Below, piece after piece: positions 1-5,852 of a stretch of DNA of 6,514 bases; position 1 is the stretch's first letter, and each line of letters opens with the position of its first letter. Under the pieces are notes generated by a model that was given only the letters and a program-made list of their open reading frames with translations, was not told the DNA's origin and made no database searches. The stretch comes from an uncultured Bacteroidales bacterium (GTDB lineage: Bacteria; Bacteroidota; Bacteroidia; Bacteroidales; UBA932). The stretch covers positions 1 to 6,514 of the forward strand of contig CAMOIZ010000059.1 in assembly GCA_946616385.1 (NCBI GenBank), given 5' to 3'. The position numbers and the translations under genes are program-made.

Positions 1-218
1 CCGGCATCGACAGGCGTGTGATCGTATCCGGCATCGCCGAATACTACAGCCCCGAAGACATGCTCGGAAAACAGATCTGCATCCTCGCCAATCTCAAACC
101 CCGCACTATCAAGGGGATCGAGAGCAAGGGAATGATCCTTATGGCAAAGCAGAACGATGGCACCATGCGTTTCGTCACACCTCAGGAAACGGTGGTGAAC
201 GGTGCACAGATAGGCTAG
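1..218 (+). CDS. metG: Methionyl-tRNA synthetase, C-terminal part (5' end outside window)
   Basis: The reading frame is open from base 3 and ends with TAG at 216-218, giving 71 visible residues. They match the tRNA-binding OB-fold (Trbp111-like) domain found at the C-terminus of many bacterial methionyl-tRNA synthetases. Visible landmarks are the strand VSGIAEYY, the phrase ANLKPRTIKGIESKGMIL and a final strand ending MRFVTPQE. In the family this domain dimerises the enzyme and helps hold tRNA, while the catalytic Rossmann domain lies upstream and is not seen here. The GTG at 18 is an internal valine codon rather than a start, because the conserved fold begins further upstream. A free-standing Trbp111 or CsaA-like protein has the same fold, so the full-length MetRS call is an inference from the sequence flavour. 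The stop shares bases with the stop of the convergent methyltransferase gene. Confidence 0.85.
   Translation, partial: GIDRRVIVSGIAEYYSPEDMLGKQICILANLKPRTIKGIESKGMILMAKQNDGTMRFVTPQETVVNGAQIG
215..218. other. CTAG shared by two convergent stop codons
   Basis: The palindrome CTAG supplies TAG at 216-218 for metG on the plus strand and TAG at 217-215 for the methyltransferase on the minus strand. The two coding regions therefore overlap by four bases tail to tail, leaving no intergenic space for a terminator on either side. Confidence 0.95.
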
Positions 219-784
219 CCTTTCTTGCGGATGATACTGATTCCGTCGCGAAGCGGCAATATTACGACCTCCACCCGGGGGTCGTTTTTTATATGGTCGT
301 TGAATTCCTGCAGGGCCTTGGTCCACCTGCCGCCTAATTGCACGTCATCGGCTATAATCAAGCCTCCGGGGGAAAGAATGGGCATGATCGCCTCGTAATA
401 GGTAATGTACGAATCTTTGTCTGCATCGATGAAAGCGAGGTCGTATGGCCCTTTCAAGGACGGCAGAGTGGCTGCGGCGTCGCCTATATGCAGGCTGATG
501 CGGTTCTCCACCCCGCAGCGCCTCCATCCCTCGCGAATGATATCTTCGAGTTCATCATCGATTTCCAGTGTGTCGAGATGCCCGTCCTCGGGCAGGGCAA
601 GGGCAATGCATGCTGCGGAATAACCTGTGAATGTCCCGATCTCGATGGCGTTGCGGCTGCGGCTGATCTTTGTCAGAAGGTTCAGCAGTTTGCCCTCTAC
701 CGGGCCGCTCATCATTCTGGGGTAGTTGGTATGGATATTGGTTGCGGCCTCTATCCATTCGAGACCTTTTTCCGCTTCTGTCAT
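215..784 (-). CDS. SAM-dependent O-methyltransferase, CCoAOMT-like family (COG4122 type)
   Basis: This 189-residue protein has the Rossmann fold of the cation-dependent small-molecule O-methyltransferases. It shows an entry segment PRMMSG (22-27), the SAM-binding motif AIEIGTFTGYSA (46-57) and the acidic residue after strand 2 in LEID (around E74). FIDADK (118-123) carries the first expected metal ligand D120, followed by IADD (144-147) and the conserved tail NDPRVEVVILPLRDG (167-181). Relatives transfer a methyl group from SAM to a hydroxyl, often a catechol, but the substrate cannot be read from sequence. Two oddities stand out. The N-terminus lacks about 20 residues that relatives have, and no ATG, GTG or TTG lies in frame in the preceding 115 bases. 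Also, the usual Asp-Asn metal pair reads Asp-Asp (146-147). The ATG follows the stop of the upstream secreted-protein gene by one base, so translation is probably coupled. Confidence 0.9.
   Translation of the reverse strand: MTEAEKGLEWIEAATNIHTNYPRMMSGPVEGKLLNLLTKISRSRNAIEIGTFTGYSAACIALALPEDGHLDTLEIDDELEDIIREGWRRCGVENRISLHIGDAAATLPSLKGPYDLAFIDADKDSYITYYEAIMPILSPGGLIIADDVQLGGRWTKALQEFNDHIKNDPRVEVVILPLRDGISIIRKKG
264..290 (+). terminator. Intrinsic terminator for metG, inside the convergent methyltransferase gene
   Basis: Bases 264-272 pair with 277-285 as a 9-bp stem (eight Watson-Crick pairs and one T-G) around the four-base loop ACCC. Six T residues follow directly at 285-290. This is the classic rho-independent form and is oriented for transcripts coming from metG, whose stop is 46 bases upstream. 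On the opposite strand the hairpin is not followed by a T-run, so it should not stop the methyltransferase transcript. The same bases encode the NDPRVE segment of the methyltransferase in antisense. Confidence 0.8.
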
Positions 785-785
785 C

Positions 786-1454
786 CTACTTCTTTTTGAT
801 GCTGCGCAGCTCGTGGGTGTCGGTAGTGAATACGAGTTCGTATTTCCTGTTGCTGGAAGAAGATCCGATCTCGACCTTGACGTTCGCGAATTTCTCTGCG
901 TTGTTGAATGCCGCAGCGGCTGCGGCCGGGTCGGAATAGACTGGGCCTATAATCTTGGATGTCAGGGCTTTGAGTCCACGATAGGCTACTCTGTCCGATT
1001 CCATTGCCTTGCTTATGAAAGTCTGCATGATGTCGATGTATGCAGGGAGGTAGAGGAGTTCGTCGCCGCCGCCCATTTCGGCAGGTGCGATAGGAATGCT
1101 GACGGCATCGAATCCCTGCTTCAACTGGTTTTCGGCATCGGGGTCTCCTCCTTTGCTGAGGGTCATGTAGGTGAAGTCGGCGTCGAAGGTGAAACGGATG
1201 AAATAATAAAGATCCGTATATCGTTCGCGGGTGTAATCGCTTACCGTGCAGAACTCGTAGGGAGAAATCATCCAGCGGCTGGAAATCTCTTCTTTGAGGA
1301 TGGCGTCGAATACTTCCTGCCCGGTGAGTACCACCCTTGTCGTGCGCGAAGGGAAGTCTTCGAGTCTTGCTTTTTTCGTATATACTCTCCCCTGGCCGAA
1401 TGCGGCACACTGGCAGAGGAGCATGAGGATTATCAGCAAATATTTTTTCATCAT
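786..1454 (-). CDS. Secreted protein of unknown function with signal peptide
   Basis: I do not recognise this protein as a named family. It starts MMKKYLLIILMLLCQCAAFGQ: a lysine-rich start, a hydrophobic core, then a signal peptidase I-like site after AFG (about residue 20). Two cysteines lie in the core, but neither has a small residue before it as a lipobox needs, so a periplasmic or secreted soluble protein is more likely than a lipoprotein. The mature part, about 200 residues, has no further membrane segment. It contains motifs such as TRVVLTGQE and ISPYEFCTVSDY, an alanine run and a lysine-rich end. An ATG at 1454 is chosen over the in-frame GTG at 1463, which sits at the predicted transcription start; the ATG at 1451 is equally possible. 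It is the first gene of a two-gene unit, one base ahead of the methyltransferase. A plus-strand reading frame covers the same DNA but lacks such features. Confidence 0.75.
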   Translation of the reverse strand: MMKKYLLIILMLLCQCAAFGQGRVYTKKARLEDFPSRTTRVVLTGQEVFDAILKEEISSRWMISPYEFCTVSDYTRERYTDLYYFIRFTFDADFTYMTLSKGGDPDAENQLKQGFDAVSIPIAPAEMGGGDELLYLPAYIDIMQTFISKAMESDRVAYRGLKALTSKIIGPVYSDPAAAAAAFNNAEKFANVKVEIGSSSSNRKYELVFTTDTHELRSIKKK

Positions 1455-1468
1455 CTTTCTCACGGGGG

Positions 1469-1476
1469 CAAATTTA
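1469..1476 (-). promoter_or_regulatory. Bacteroidota-type -7 box for the secreted protein and methyltransferase unit
   Basis: Read on the minus strand, these bases are TAAATTTG, an exact match to the TAnnTTTG -7 element of Bacteroidota primary-sigma promoters. No clear TTTG -33 element is seen about 20 bp upstream. A start a few bases downstream would fall near 1464, giving a 5' leader of only about ten bases before the ATG at 1454. Confidence 0.5.
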
Positions 1477-1489
1477 CACTTTATTTTAT

Positions 1490-1497
1490 TATTTTTG
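1490..1497 (+). promoter_or_regulatory. Bacteroidota-type -7 box for dnaX and downstream genes
   Basis: The bases TATTTTTG match TAnnTTTG and end seven bases before the dnaX ATG. No convincing TTTG -33 element is visible at the usual spacing. If used, the RNA would begin at or within a few bases of the start codon, so the message would be leaderless or nearly so. This fits the lack of any Shine-Dalgarno sequence before dnaX. The surrounding T-rich tract makes a chance match possible. Confidence 0.45.
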
Positions 1498-1504
1498 TAA
1501 TCTT

Positions 1505-3211
1505 ATGAGTGAGTATATTGTATCTGCACGCAAGTACCGTCCGGATTCGTTTGAAACACTTATCGGACAGGACAATATAGCCAGGACCCTGAAGAATTCC
1601 ATTCTCCGCGGCCAGTTGGCGCATGCCTATCTTTTCTGCGGTCCGCGCGGTGTCGGCAAGACGAGCACGGCCCGTATCTTTGCAAAAACAATCAACTGTC
1701 TGCATCCTACTGCAAATATGGAGCCGTGCGGGCAGTGCGAGTCGTGCGTGTCGTTCGCGGAAGGCAGGTCATACTGCATCTACGAACTCGACGCGGCGTC
1801 CAACAACAGTGTCGAAGACATCAAGACCCTGATGGAAAAAGTGCAGATCCCTCCTCAGGTCGGCAACTACAGCGTCTACATAATCGATGAGGTCCACATG
1901 CTCAGCCAGGCGGCGTTCAACGCCTTCCTGAAGACTCTGGAAGAACCTCCGGCTTATGCCATCTTCATCCTTTGCACCACCGAAAAACACAAGGTCCTGC
2001 CCACCATACTTTCCCGTTGCCAGACATACGACTTCAACCGCATAGGGATCTCCGACATGGTGCGCAATCTCCGCGCAATAGCGCAGAAGGAAGGGATTAC
2101 CGTAGACGATGAATCGCTTCATGTAATTGCCCAGAAAGCGGACGGCGCAATGCGCGACGCTCTCACCATATTCGACCAGACGGTGGCATTCTGCGGGAAC
2201 GACATCCACTACGCCGATGTCATCCGCAACCTTGGAGTACTCGATTATGAATATACTTTCAAGCTGGTAGACAATTTCCTGGCGAAAGACTATGCTTCCG
2301 CCCTGCTCGGTTTCGACGATATCCTTGCCAAGGGCTTCAACGCCCTGCATTTCGTGTCGGCTCTCGGAGAACACTTCCGCAATCTGCTGGTGGCCCGTAC
2401 TGGTGGTCTGGATTCACTTCTCGACCTCCCCGATTCCCTGAAGGCACGTTACCGCGAACAGGCGGCCCGGTGCAGCGTGAAGTTCCTTTACGACGCCCTC
2501 GGCATCACGACTGACTGCGAGGCTGGTTACAAGGGCAGCACCAATCAGCGTCTGCATATCGAGTATGCGCTGATGAAGCTCGCTTTCCTTGGCGGGGTCC
2601 CGGAGAGTTCCGTGGCGCCGGCCGCTGCTTCAGCCGATGTGATAGAATTGTTGGAGGTAGATGCCGCTCCTGCTGTTTCGGAGAAACCTAAGGAATCTAA
2701 GGAATCTGCCGCCGAACCGTCCAAGAAACGCGCTACCCGTGCCAGGGCGGTGATGTCCGGCTTGCTGTCCGACGACGAAGAAGCCCCCGAAAAAGGTGGA
2801 GAGCAGGAGAAAAAGGCCGAAACAGCACAGGAGAAGATGCCGAGCGACGACTTCGTGAGAGAGAAATGGCCGGAACTTGTGGCGGAATGTGCCAAAGGGA
2901 AACCGAGGCTTGAAAATGCGCTCAACAGCGCGGCGCTGTCTTTCGCCGAGGAAGACGGTTTCAAGAATGTCAGTTTCGAAGTTGTCAACGAGGCGCAGAA
3001 GGCCTGGATCGAGAACGGCCTTCTCAGGAATATGGAAACGAGCTTCGCCAAAATACTCGGTACCGGCAAGGTCCGCCTGTTCGTGACCGTAAAACCTGTG
3101 GAAGAAACTGCACCAAAAGTATACATGCCTGCCGAAAAGGCACAAGAATTGATGAATACCAATCCCGAGGTCCTGAATCTTGTTAAAGATCTGGGCTTGG
3201 ATGCAAATTAG
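1505..3211 (+). CDS. dnaX: DNA polymerase III subunit gamma/tau (clamp loader ATPase)
   Basis: This 568-residue protein is the motor subunit of the replicative clamp loader, which opens the beta clamp and places it on primed DNA. The AAA+ part shows Walker A GPRGVGKT (46-53), Walker B with DE at 128-129 (IIDEVHML), sensor 1 in LCTTE (156-160), the SRC arginine-finger motif (170-172) and sensor 2 in GAMRDAL (R217). A four-cysteine zinc module typical of DnaX is intact at C65, C75, C78 and C81. Domain III follows to about residue 365. Residues about 385-447 form a charged Lys/Glu/Ala linker with a small tandem repeat, and 448-568 form a C-terminal domain like the tau part. The start MSEYIVSARKYRP fits the family N-terminus. 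No ribosome-binding site precedes it. A candidate slippery site in the linker might allow a shorter gamma form. It begins the plus-strand gene row. Confidence 0.97.
   Translation: MSEYIVSARKYRPDSFETLIGQDNIARTLKNSILRGQLAHAYLFCGPRGVGKTSTARIFAKTINCLHPTANMEPCGQCESCVSFAEGRSYCIYELDAASNNSVEDIKTLMEKVQIPPQVGNYSVYIIDEVHMLSQAAFNAFLKTLEEPPAYAIFILCTTEKHKVLPTILSRCQTYDFNRIGISDMVRNLRAIAQKEGITVDDESLHVIAQKADGAMRDALTIFDQTVAFCGNDIHYADVIRNLGVLDYEYTFKLVDNFLAKDYASALLGFDDILAKGFNALHFVSALGEHFRNLLVARTGGLDSLLDLPDSLKARYREQAARCSVKFLYDALGITTDCEAGYKGSTNQRLHIEYALMKLAFLGGVPESSVAPAAASADVIELLEVDAAPAVSEKPKESKESAAEPSKKRATRARAVMSGLLSDDEEAPEKGGEQEKKAETAQEKMPSDDFVREKWPELVAECAKGKPRLENALNSAALSFAEEDGFKNVSFEVVNEAQKAWIENGLLRNMETSFAKILGTGKVRLFVTVKPVEETAPKVYMPAEKAQELMNTNPEVLNLVKDLGLDAN
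2690..2707 (+). repeat. Tandem 9-bp repeat in the dnaX linker
   Basis: The unit AAGGAATCT occurs twice in a row and encodes Lys-Glu-Ser twice in the charged linker of DnaX. Being a multiple of three it keeps the frame, as expected for a small in-frame duplication in a disordered segment. Confidence 0.9.
2809..2815 (+). promoter_or_regulatory. Possible -1 frameshift site in dnaX
   Basis: The heptamer GAAAAAG is read as G AAA AAG in the dnaX frame, over residues K436-K437. E. coli dnaX uses A AAA AAG at the equivalent linker position to make gamma. A Shine-Dalgarno-like GGAG at 2798-2801 sits seven bases upstream, as in the E. coli arrangement. A -1 shift would add 32 codons and stop at TGA 2911-2913, giving about 469 residues. 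The first base is G rather than A, the stop is not immediate and I see no strong downstream hairpin, so this is a weak candidate. Confidence 0.2.
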
Positions 3212-3217
3212 AAAGGA

Positions 3218-4009
3218 ATGAAACTTCGCTGCGAGAATCTTGTAAAGAAATATGGCGTCCGAACCGTCGTGAAAGGCGTGTCGATGGAGGTCAATCAAGG
3301 AGAGATCGTGGGTTTCCTTGGTCCGAACGGCGCCGGCAAAACCACGAGTTTCTATATGATAACGGGCCAGATCGTGCCCAACGAAGGCCGCATCTTCCTC
3401 GATGACGAGGAACTTACCGGCCTGCCCATGTACAAGCGCGCCCAGAAAGGCGTGGGCTATCTTCCCCAGGAAGCCTCGGTATTCCGCAAGATGAGCGTGG
3501 AAGACAACATAATGTCGGTGATGGAAATGGCTCATATCTCCAAAGCCGCCCGCAAGGAAAGGATGGAACAGCTGATCGACGAGTTCAATCTTTCGAAGGT
3601 TCGCAAGAGTCTGGGAATCCAGCTGTCCGGAGGTGAACGCCGCCGTTGCGAGATTGCACGCGCGCTTGCCATCGATCCGAAGTTCATCCTGCTCGACGAG
3701 CCTTTCGCCGGAGTCGACCCCATAGCCGTCGAAGACATACAGTACATCATTGCAAAACTCAAGTACCGCAACATCGGTGTGATCATCACCGACCACAATG
3801 TGGGCGAAACTCTCGCTATCACCGACCGCGCATATCTCCTCTACGAAGGAACCATCCTGCAGCAGGGAACTCCGGAAGCGCTTGCCGGCGACGAAGACGT
3901 GCGTACGAAATATCTGGGTTCGGGATTCGTCCTCAAACGTTCGGTTTCGGTGGAGAGAGCCCAGAGGGAACATGAAGAATCACTTGCAAAACAGGAGGAA
4001 AACGTATGA
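3218..4009 (+). CDS. lptB: Lipopolysaccharide export ABC transporter ATP-binding protein LptB
   Basis: This 263-residue cytoplasmic ATPase should power the LptB2FG complex, which extracts lipopolysaccharide from the inner membrane and pushes it along the Lpt bridge. All ABC motifs are present: Walker A GPNGAGKTT (35-43), Q-loop Q84 in YLPQE, signature LSGGE (136-140), Walker B FILLDEP (156-162), D-loop GVD (165-167) and switch H193 in TDHN. The phrases EPFAGVDPIAVEDIQ and GIIITDHN-like VIITDHNVGETL are typical of LptB rather than of amino-acid transporter ATPases. E. coli LptB has 241 residues and ends soon after a YLG motif. Here about 30 residues follow KYLG, forming a charged tail. The start lies 6 bp after the dnaX stop, with AAAGGA directly before the ATG. 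The stop overlaps the next start as ATGA. LptF, LptG and LptC are not in the window. Confidence 0.95.
   Translation: MKLRCENLVKKYGVRTVVKGVSMEVNQGEIVGFLGPNGAGKTTSFYMITGQIVPNEGRIFLDDEELTGLPMYKRAQKGVGYLPQEASVFRKMSVEDNIMSVMEMAHISKAARKERMEQLIDEFNLSKVRKSLGIQLSGGERRRCEIARALAIDPKFILLDEPFAGVDPIAVEDIQYIIAKLKYRNIGVIITDHNVGETLAITDRAYLLYEGTILQQGTPEALAGDEDVRTKYLGSGFVLKRSVSVERAQREHEESLAKQEENV
3993..3998 (+). promoter_or_regulatory. Perfect Shine-Dalgarno site for the response regulator
   Basis: AGGAGG lies seven bases before the response-regulator ATG, inside the last lptB codons (Gln-Glu-Glu). It is the only strong ribosome-binding site in the window; the other plus-strand starts have weak sites or none. 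Confidence 0.75.
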
Positions 4010-5151
4010 AAATACTTGTAGTGGATGACGAACGCTTCATCCGTAACTCGCTCAAGGAGATACTCTCCGACGAAGGTTACGAGGTTGACACCGCTGAAGA
4101 TGGCGCAATCGGCATCGAAATGTTGGACAAGGATCACTACGATGTGGTTTTCTGCGACATCAAGATGCCGGGCAAGGATGGGGGCGAAGTGCTGGACCAT
4201 GTGGTTTCCGAAGGCATCGATTCCGCAATGGTGATGATTTCCGGCCACGGCGACATCGACACCGCGGTGGAATGTATCAAGAAAGGGGCCTTCGACTTTA
4301 TCCAGAAGCCTCTCGACCTGAACCGCATCCTGATCACCGTAAAGAATGCCGCGGAACGGACCACCTTGGTGAAAGACAACAAGGTGCTCAAGAAGAAAGT
4401 GTATGGACAGCAGATGATCGGATCTTCGGCCGCGCTGCAGCACATCCGCGACATCATTGCCAAGGTTGCGCCTACGGACGCCCGAGTGCTGATCACCGGC
4501 GCCAACGGCACCGGAAAGGAACTCGTGGCCAGAAGCCTGCACCAGCAGAGCGACCGCAGCGCAATGCCTTATATCGAAGTGAACTGCGCCGCGATCCCTT
4601 CCGAACTGATAGAGAGTGAACTTTTCGGCCATGAGAAAGGCTCGTTCACCTCTGCCATCAAGCAGCACAAGGGCAAGTTCGAGCAGGCCGACGGCGGTAC
4701 CCTCTTCCTCGACGAGATAGGGGACATGTCGCTGGCCGCCCAGGCCAAGGTGCTGCGGGTGCTGCAGGAGAAAAAGCTCTCCCGCGTAGGCTCCGACAAG
4801 GATATCCAGGTGGATGTGCGCGTGATTGCCGCCACCAACAAAGACCTGCTTAAAGAAATAGAGGAAAAACGTTTCCGCGAGGACCTCTACCACCGGCTCA
4901 GCGTAATCCTGATCAAGGTCCCTACTCTGGATGAGCGCAAGGAAGACATCCCTGAACTGGTCGACTATTTCACCGAACAGATTTGTGCGGAGAGCGGAAA
5001 GAGCAAGGTGGAATTCAGCGACGGAGCACTCAAGCTCCTCATCGCCCGCCATTGGCCCGGAAATATCCGTGAACTCCGCAACGTGGTGGAACGCCTGCTG
5101 ATACTCGGAGGCAATCCCGTGAGCGAACAAGACGTAAAAGATTTCGTATGA
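4006..5151 (+). CDS. NtrC-type response regulator: receiver plus sigma-54 AAA+ domain, no DNA-binding domain
   Basis: This 381-residue protein begins with a receiver domain: acidic pair D7-D8, phosphate-accepting D51 in FCDIKMPG, S79 and K101. A central sigma-54 activator AAA+ domain follows, with Walker A GANGTGKE (165-172), the sigma-54 contact loop GSFTSA (212-217; GAFTGA in the classic form), Walker B GTLFLDEIGDM (231-241), REDLYHRL (291-298) and sensor 2 in PGNIRELRN (351-359). The protein ends about 20 residues later, so the Fis-type helix-turn-helix that normally binds enhancer DNA is absent. The downstream reading frame belongs to cmk, so this is not an obvious frameshift. Shortened activators of this kind are known, for example FlgR of Helicobacter, and can act from solution. 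Its start overlaps the lptB stop and its stop overlaps the cmk start, each by four bases. No histidine kinase is nearby. Its targets are unknown. Confidence 0.93.
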   Translation: MKILVVDDERFIRNSLKEILSDEGYEVDTAEDGAIGIEMLDKDHYDVVFCDIKMPGKDGGEVLDHVVSEGIDSAMVMISGHGDIDTAVECIKKGAFDFIQKPLDLNRILITVKNAAERTTLVKDNKVLKKKVYGQQMIGSSAALQHIRDIIAKVAPTDARVLITGANGTGKELVARSLHQQSDRSAMPYIEVNCAAIPSELIESELFGHEKGSFTSAIKQHKGKFEQADGGTLFLDEIGDMSLAAQAKVLRVLQEKKLSRVGSDKDIQVDVRVIAATNKDLLKEIEEKRFREDLYHRLSVILIKVPTLDERKEDIPELVDYFTEQICAESGKSKVEFSDGALKLLIARHWPGNIRELRNVVERLLILGGNPVSEQDVKDFV

Positions 5152-5852
5152 TAACAGTTCCCGACATCATCATCGCAGTGGACGGATGGTCGTCCACCGG
5201 AAAAAGCACCTTTGCAAAACTGGTTGCAAAGCATTTCGGATTCCTTTATCTGGATTCCGGCGCAATGTACAGGGGAGTCACCCTGCTTGCAATGGAGAAG
5301 GGCCTGATAGGCCCCGAAGGCATCGACGAACCTGCCCTCAGCAAGGAGCTGGAAGCTGGTTTCGACCTTCATTTCGAACGCCCCGGTGACGGCAGTACGC
5401 GTCTTTTCAGCGGCAAGCGCGACATAGAGAAGGAGATCCGTACCATGGAGGTTTCGTCGAATGTAAGCCCGGTTTCGGCTGTGCCTTTCGTACGCGCATG
5501 GGTGGATGAACGCCTGCATGCTTTCAGCATCAAGGGCCGTGTAATAATGGACGGACGCGACATTGGCACCACCGTCTTCCCCGCCGCCGAGCTGAAAATT
5601 TTCATGACGGCCAGCGACGAGGTGCGCGCCCAGCGCCGTTTCGACGAACTTCAGGCCAAAGGAACTCCGGCCACGATGGAAGAGGTGCTCGCAAATCTCA
5701 AGGAGAGGGACTACATCGACTCTCACCGCGAGACTTCTCCGCTCAAGAGGGCTGACGATGCCTTTGAACTCGACAATTCCGACATGAATCTGCATGAGGA
5801 ACTCGTGTGGATACAGGGGCTCATCCAGGGGAAATTCGGTATTCTTGGCTGA
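5148..5852 (+). CDS. cmk: Cytidylate kinase
   Basis: This 234-residue enzyme transfers phosphate from ATP to CMP or dCMP, feeding CTP, dCTP and phospholipid precursors. It shows the P-loop GWSSTGKST (13-21), the CMP-binding motif DSGAMYRG (36-43), MDGRDIGT (134-141), the lid arginines in QRRF (162-165), ERDYID (186-191) and the closing SPLKRADDAFELDNS segment (197-211). The length is close to the bacterial Cmk norm of about 220-230 residues. The start is set by the ATGA overlap with the response regulator and by MITVPDIIIAVDGWSS fitting the family N-terminus. No Shine-Dalgarno site is seen, so translation probably relies on coupling. Its stop TGA overlaps the ispH ATG by one base. Cmk and ispH as neighbours is a common arrangement in several bacterial phyla. 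Confidence 0.96.
   Translation: MITVPDIIIAVDGWSSTGKSTFAKLVAKHFGFLYLDSGAMYRGVTLLAMEKGLIGPEGIDEPALSKELEAGFDLHFERPGDGSTRLFSGKRDIEKEIRTMEVSSNVSPVSAVPFVRAWVDERLHAFSIKGRVIMDGRDIGTTVFPAAELKIFMTASDEVRAQRRFDELQAKGTPATMEEVLANLKERDYIDSHRETSPLKRADDAFELDNSDMNLHEELVWIQGLIQGKFGILG

Noticed and set aside
18..218. A small independent gene starting at GTG 18
   Set aside because: The frame is open upstream to the window edge and the sequence is the middle and end of an OB-fold domain, so this is the tail of a larger gene.
1400..1450. Lipoprotein signal in the secreted protein, from the cysteines in LLCQCAAFG
   Set aside because: Neither cysteine has the small residue at -1 that a lipobox requires, while AFG before Gln is a good signal peptidase I site.
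1449..1463. GTG at 1463 as the start of the secreted protein
   Set aside because: It would sit at or before the predicted transcription start and add only Val/Met-Arg-Lys ahead of a normal signal peptide. The ATGs at 1454 or 1451 fit better, though this is not certain.
726..1508. 260-residue plus-strand reading frame ending in an ATGA overlap with the dnaX start
   Set aside because: It is antisense to the signal-peptide protein, its last residues merely translate the AT-rich promoter tract, and it shows no recognisable motif. The minus-strand frame has a clear signal peptide and one-base spacing to the methyltransferase.
2630..3973. 447-residue minus-strand reading frame opposite dnaX and lptB
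   Set aside because: It spans two firmly identified plus-strand genes and is rich in His, Phe and Gly, as expected for the complement of codon-biased genes. No domain or start signal is visible.
3841..5130. 429-residue minus-strand reading frame opposite the response regulator
   Set aside because: It is a shadow of a gene with all receiver and AAA+ motifs. Its low-complexity His/Val/Leu composition resembles no family.
4965..5795. 276-residue minus-strand reading frame opposite cmk
   Set aside because: It lies antisense to a complete cytidylate kinase with every motif intact, and has no independent support.
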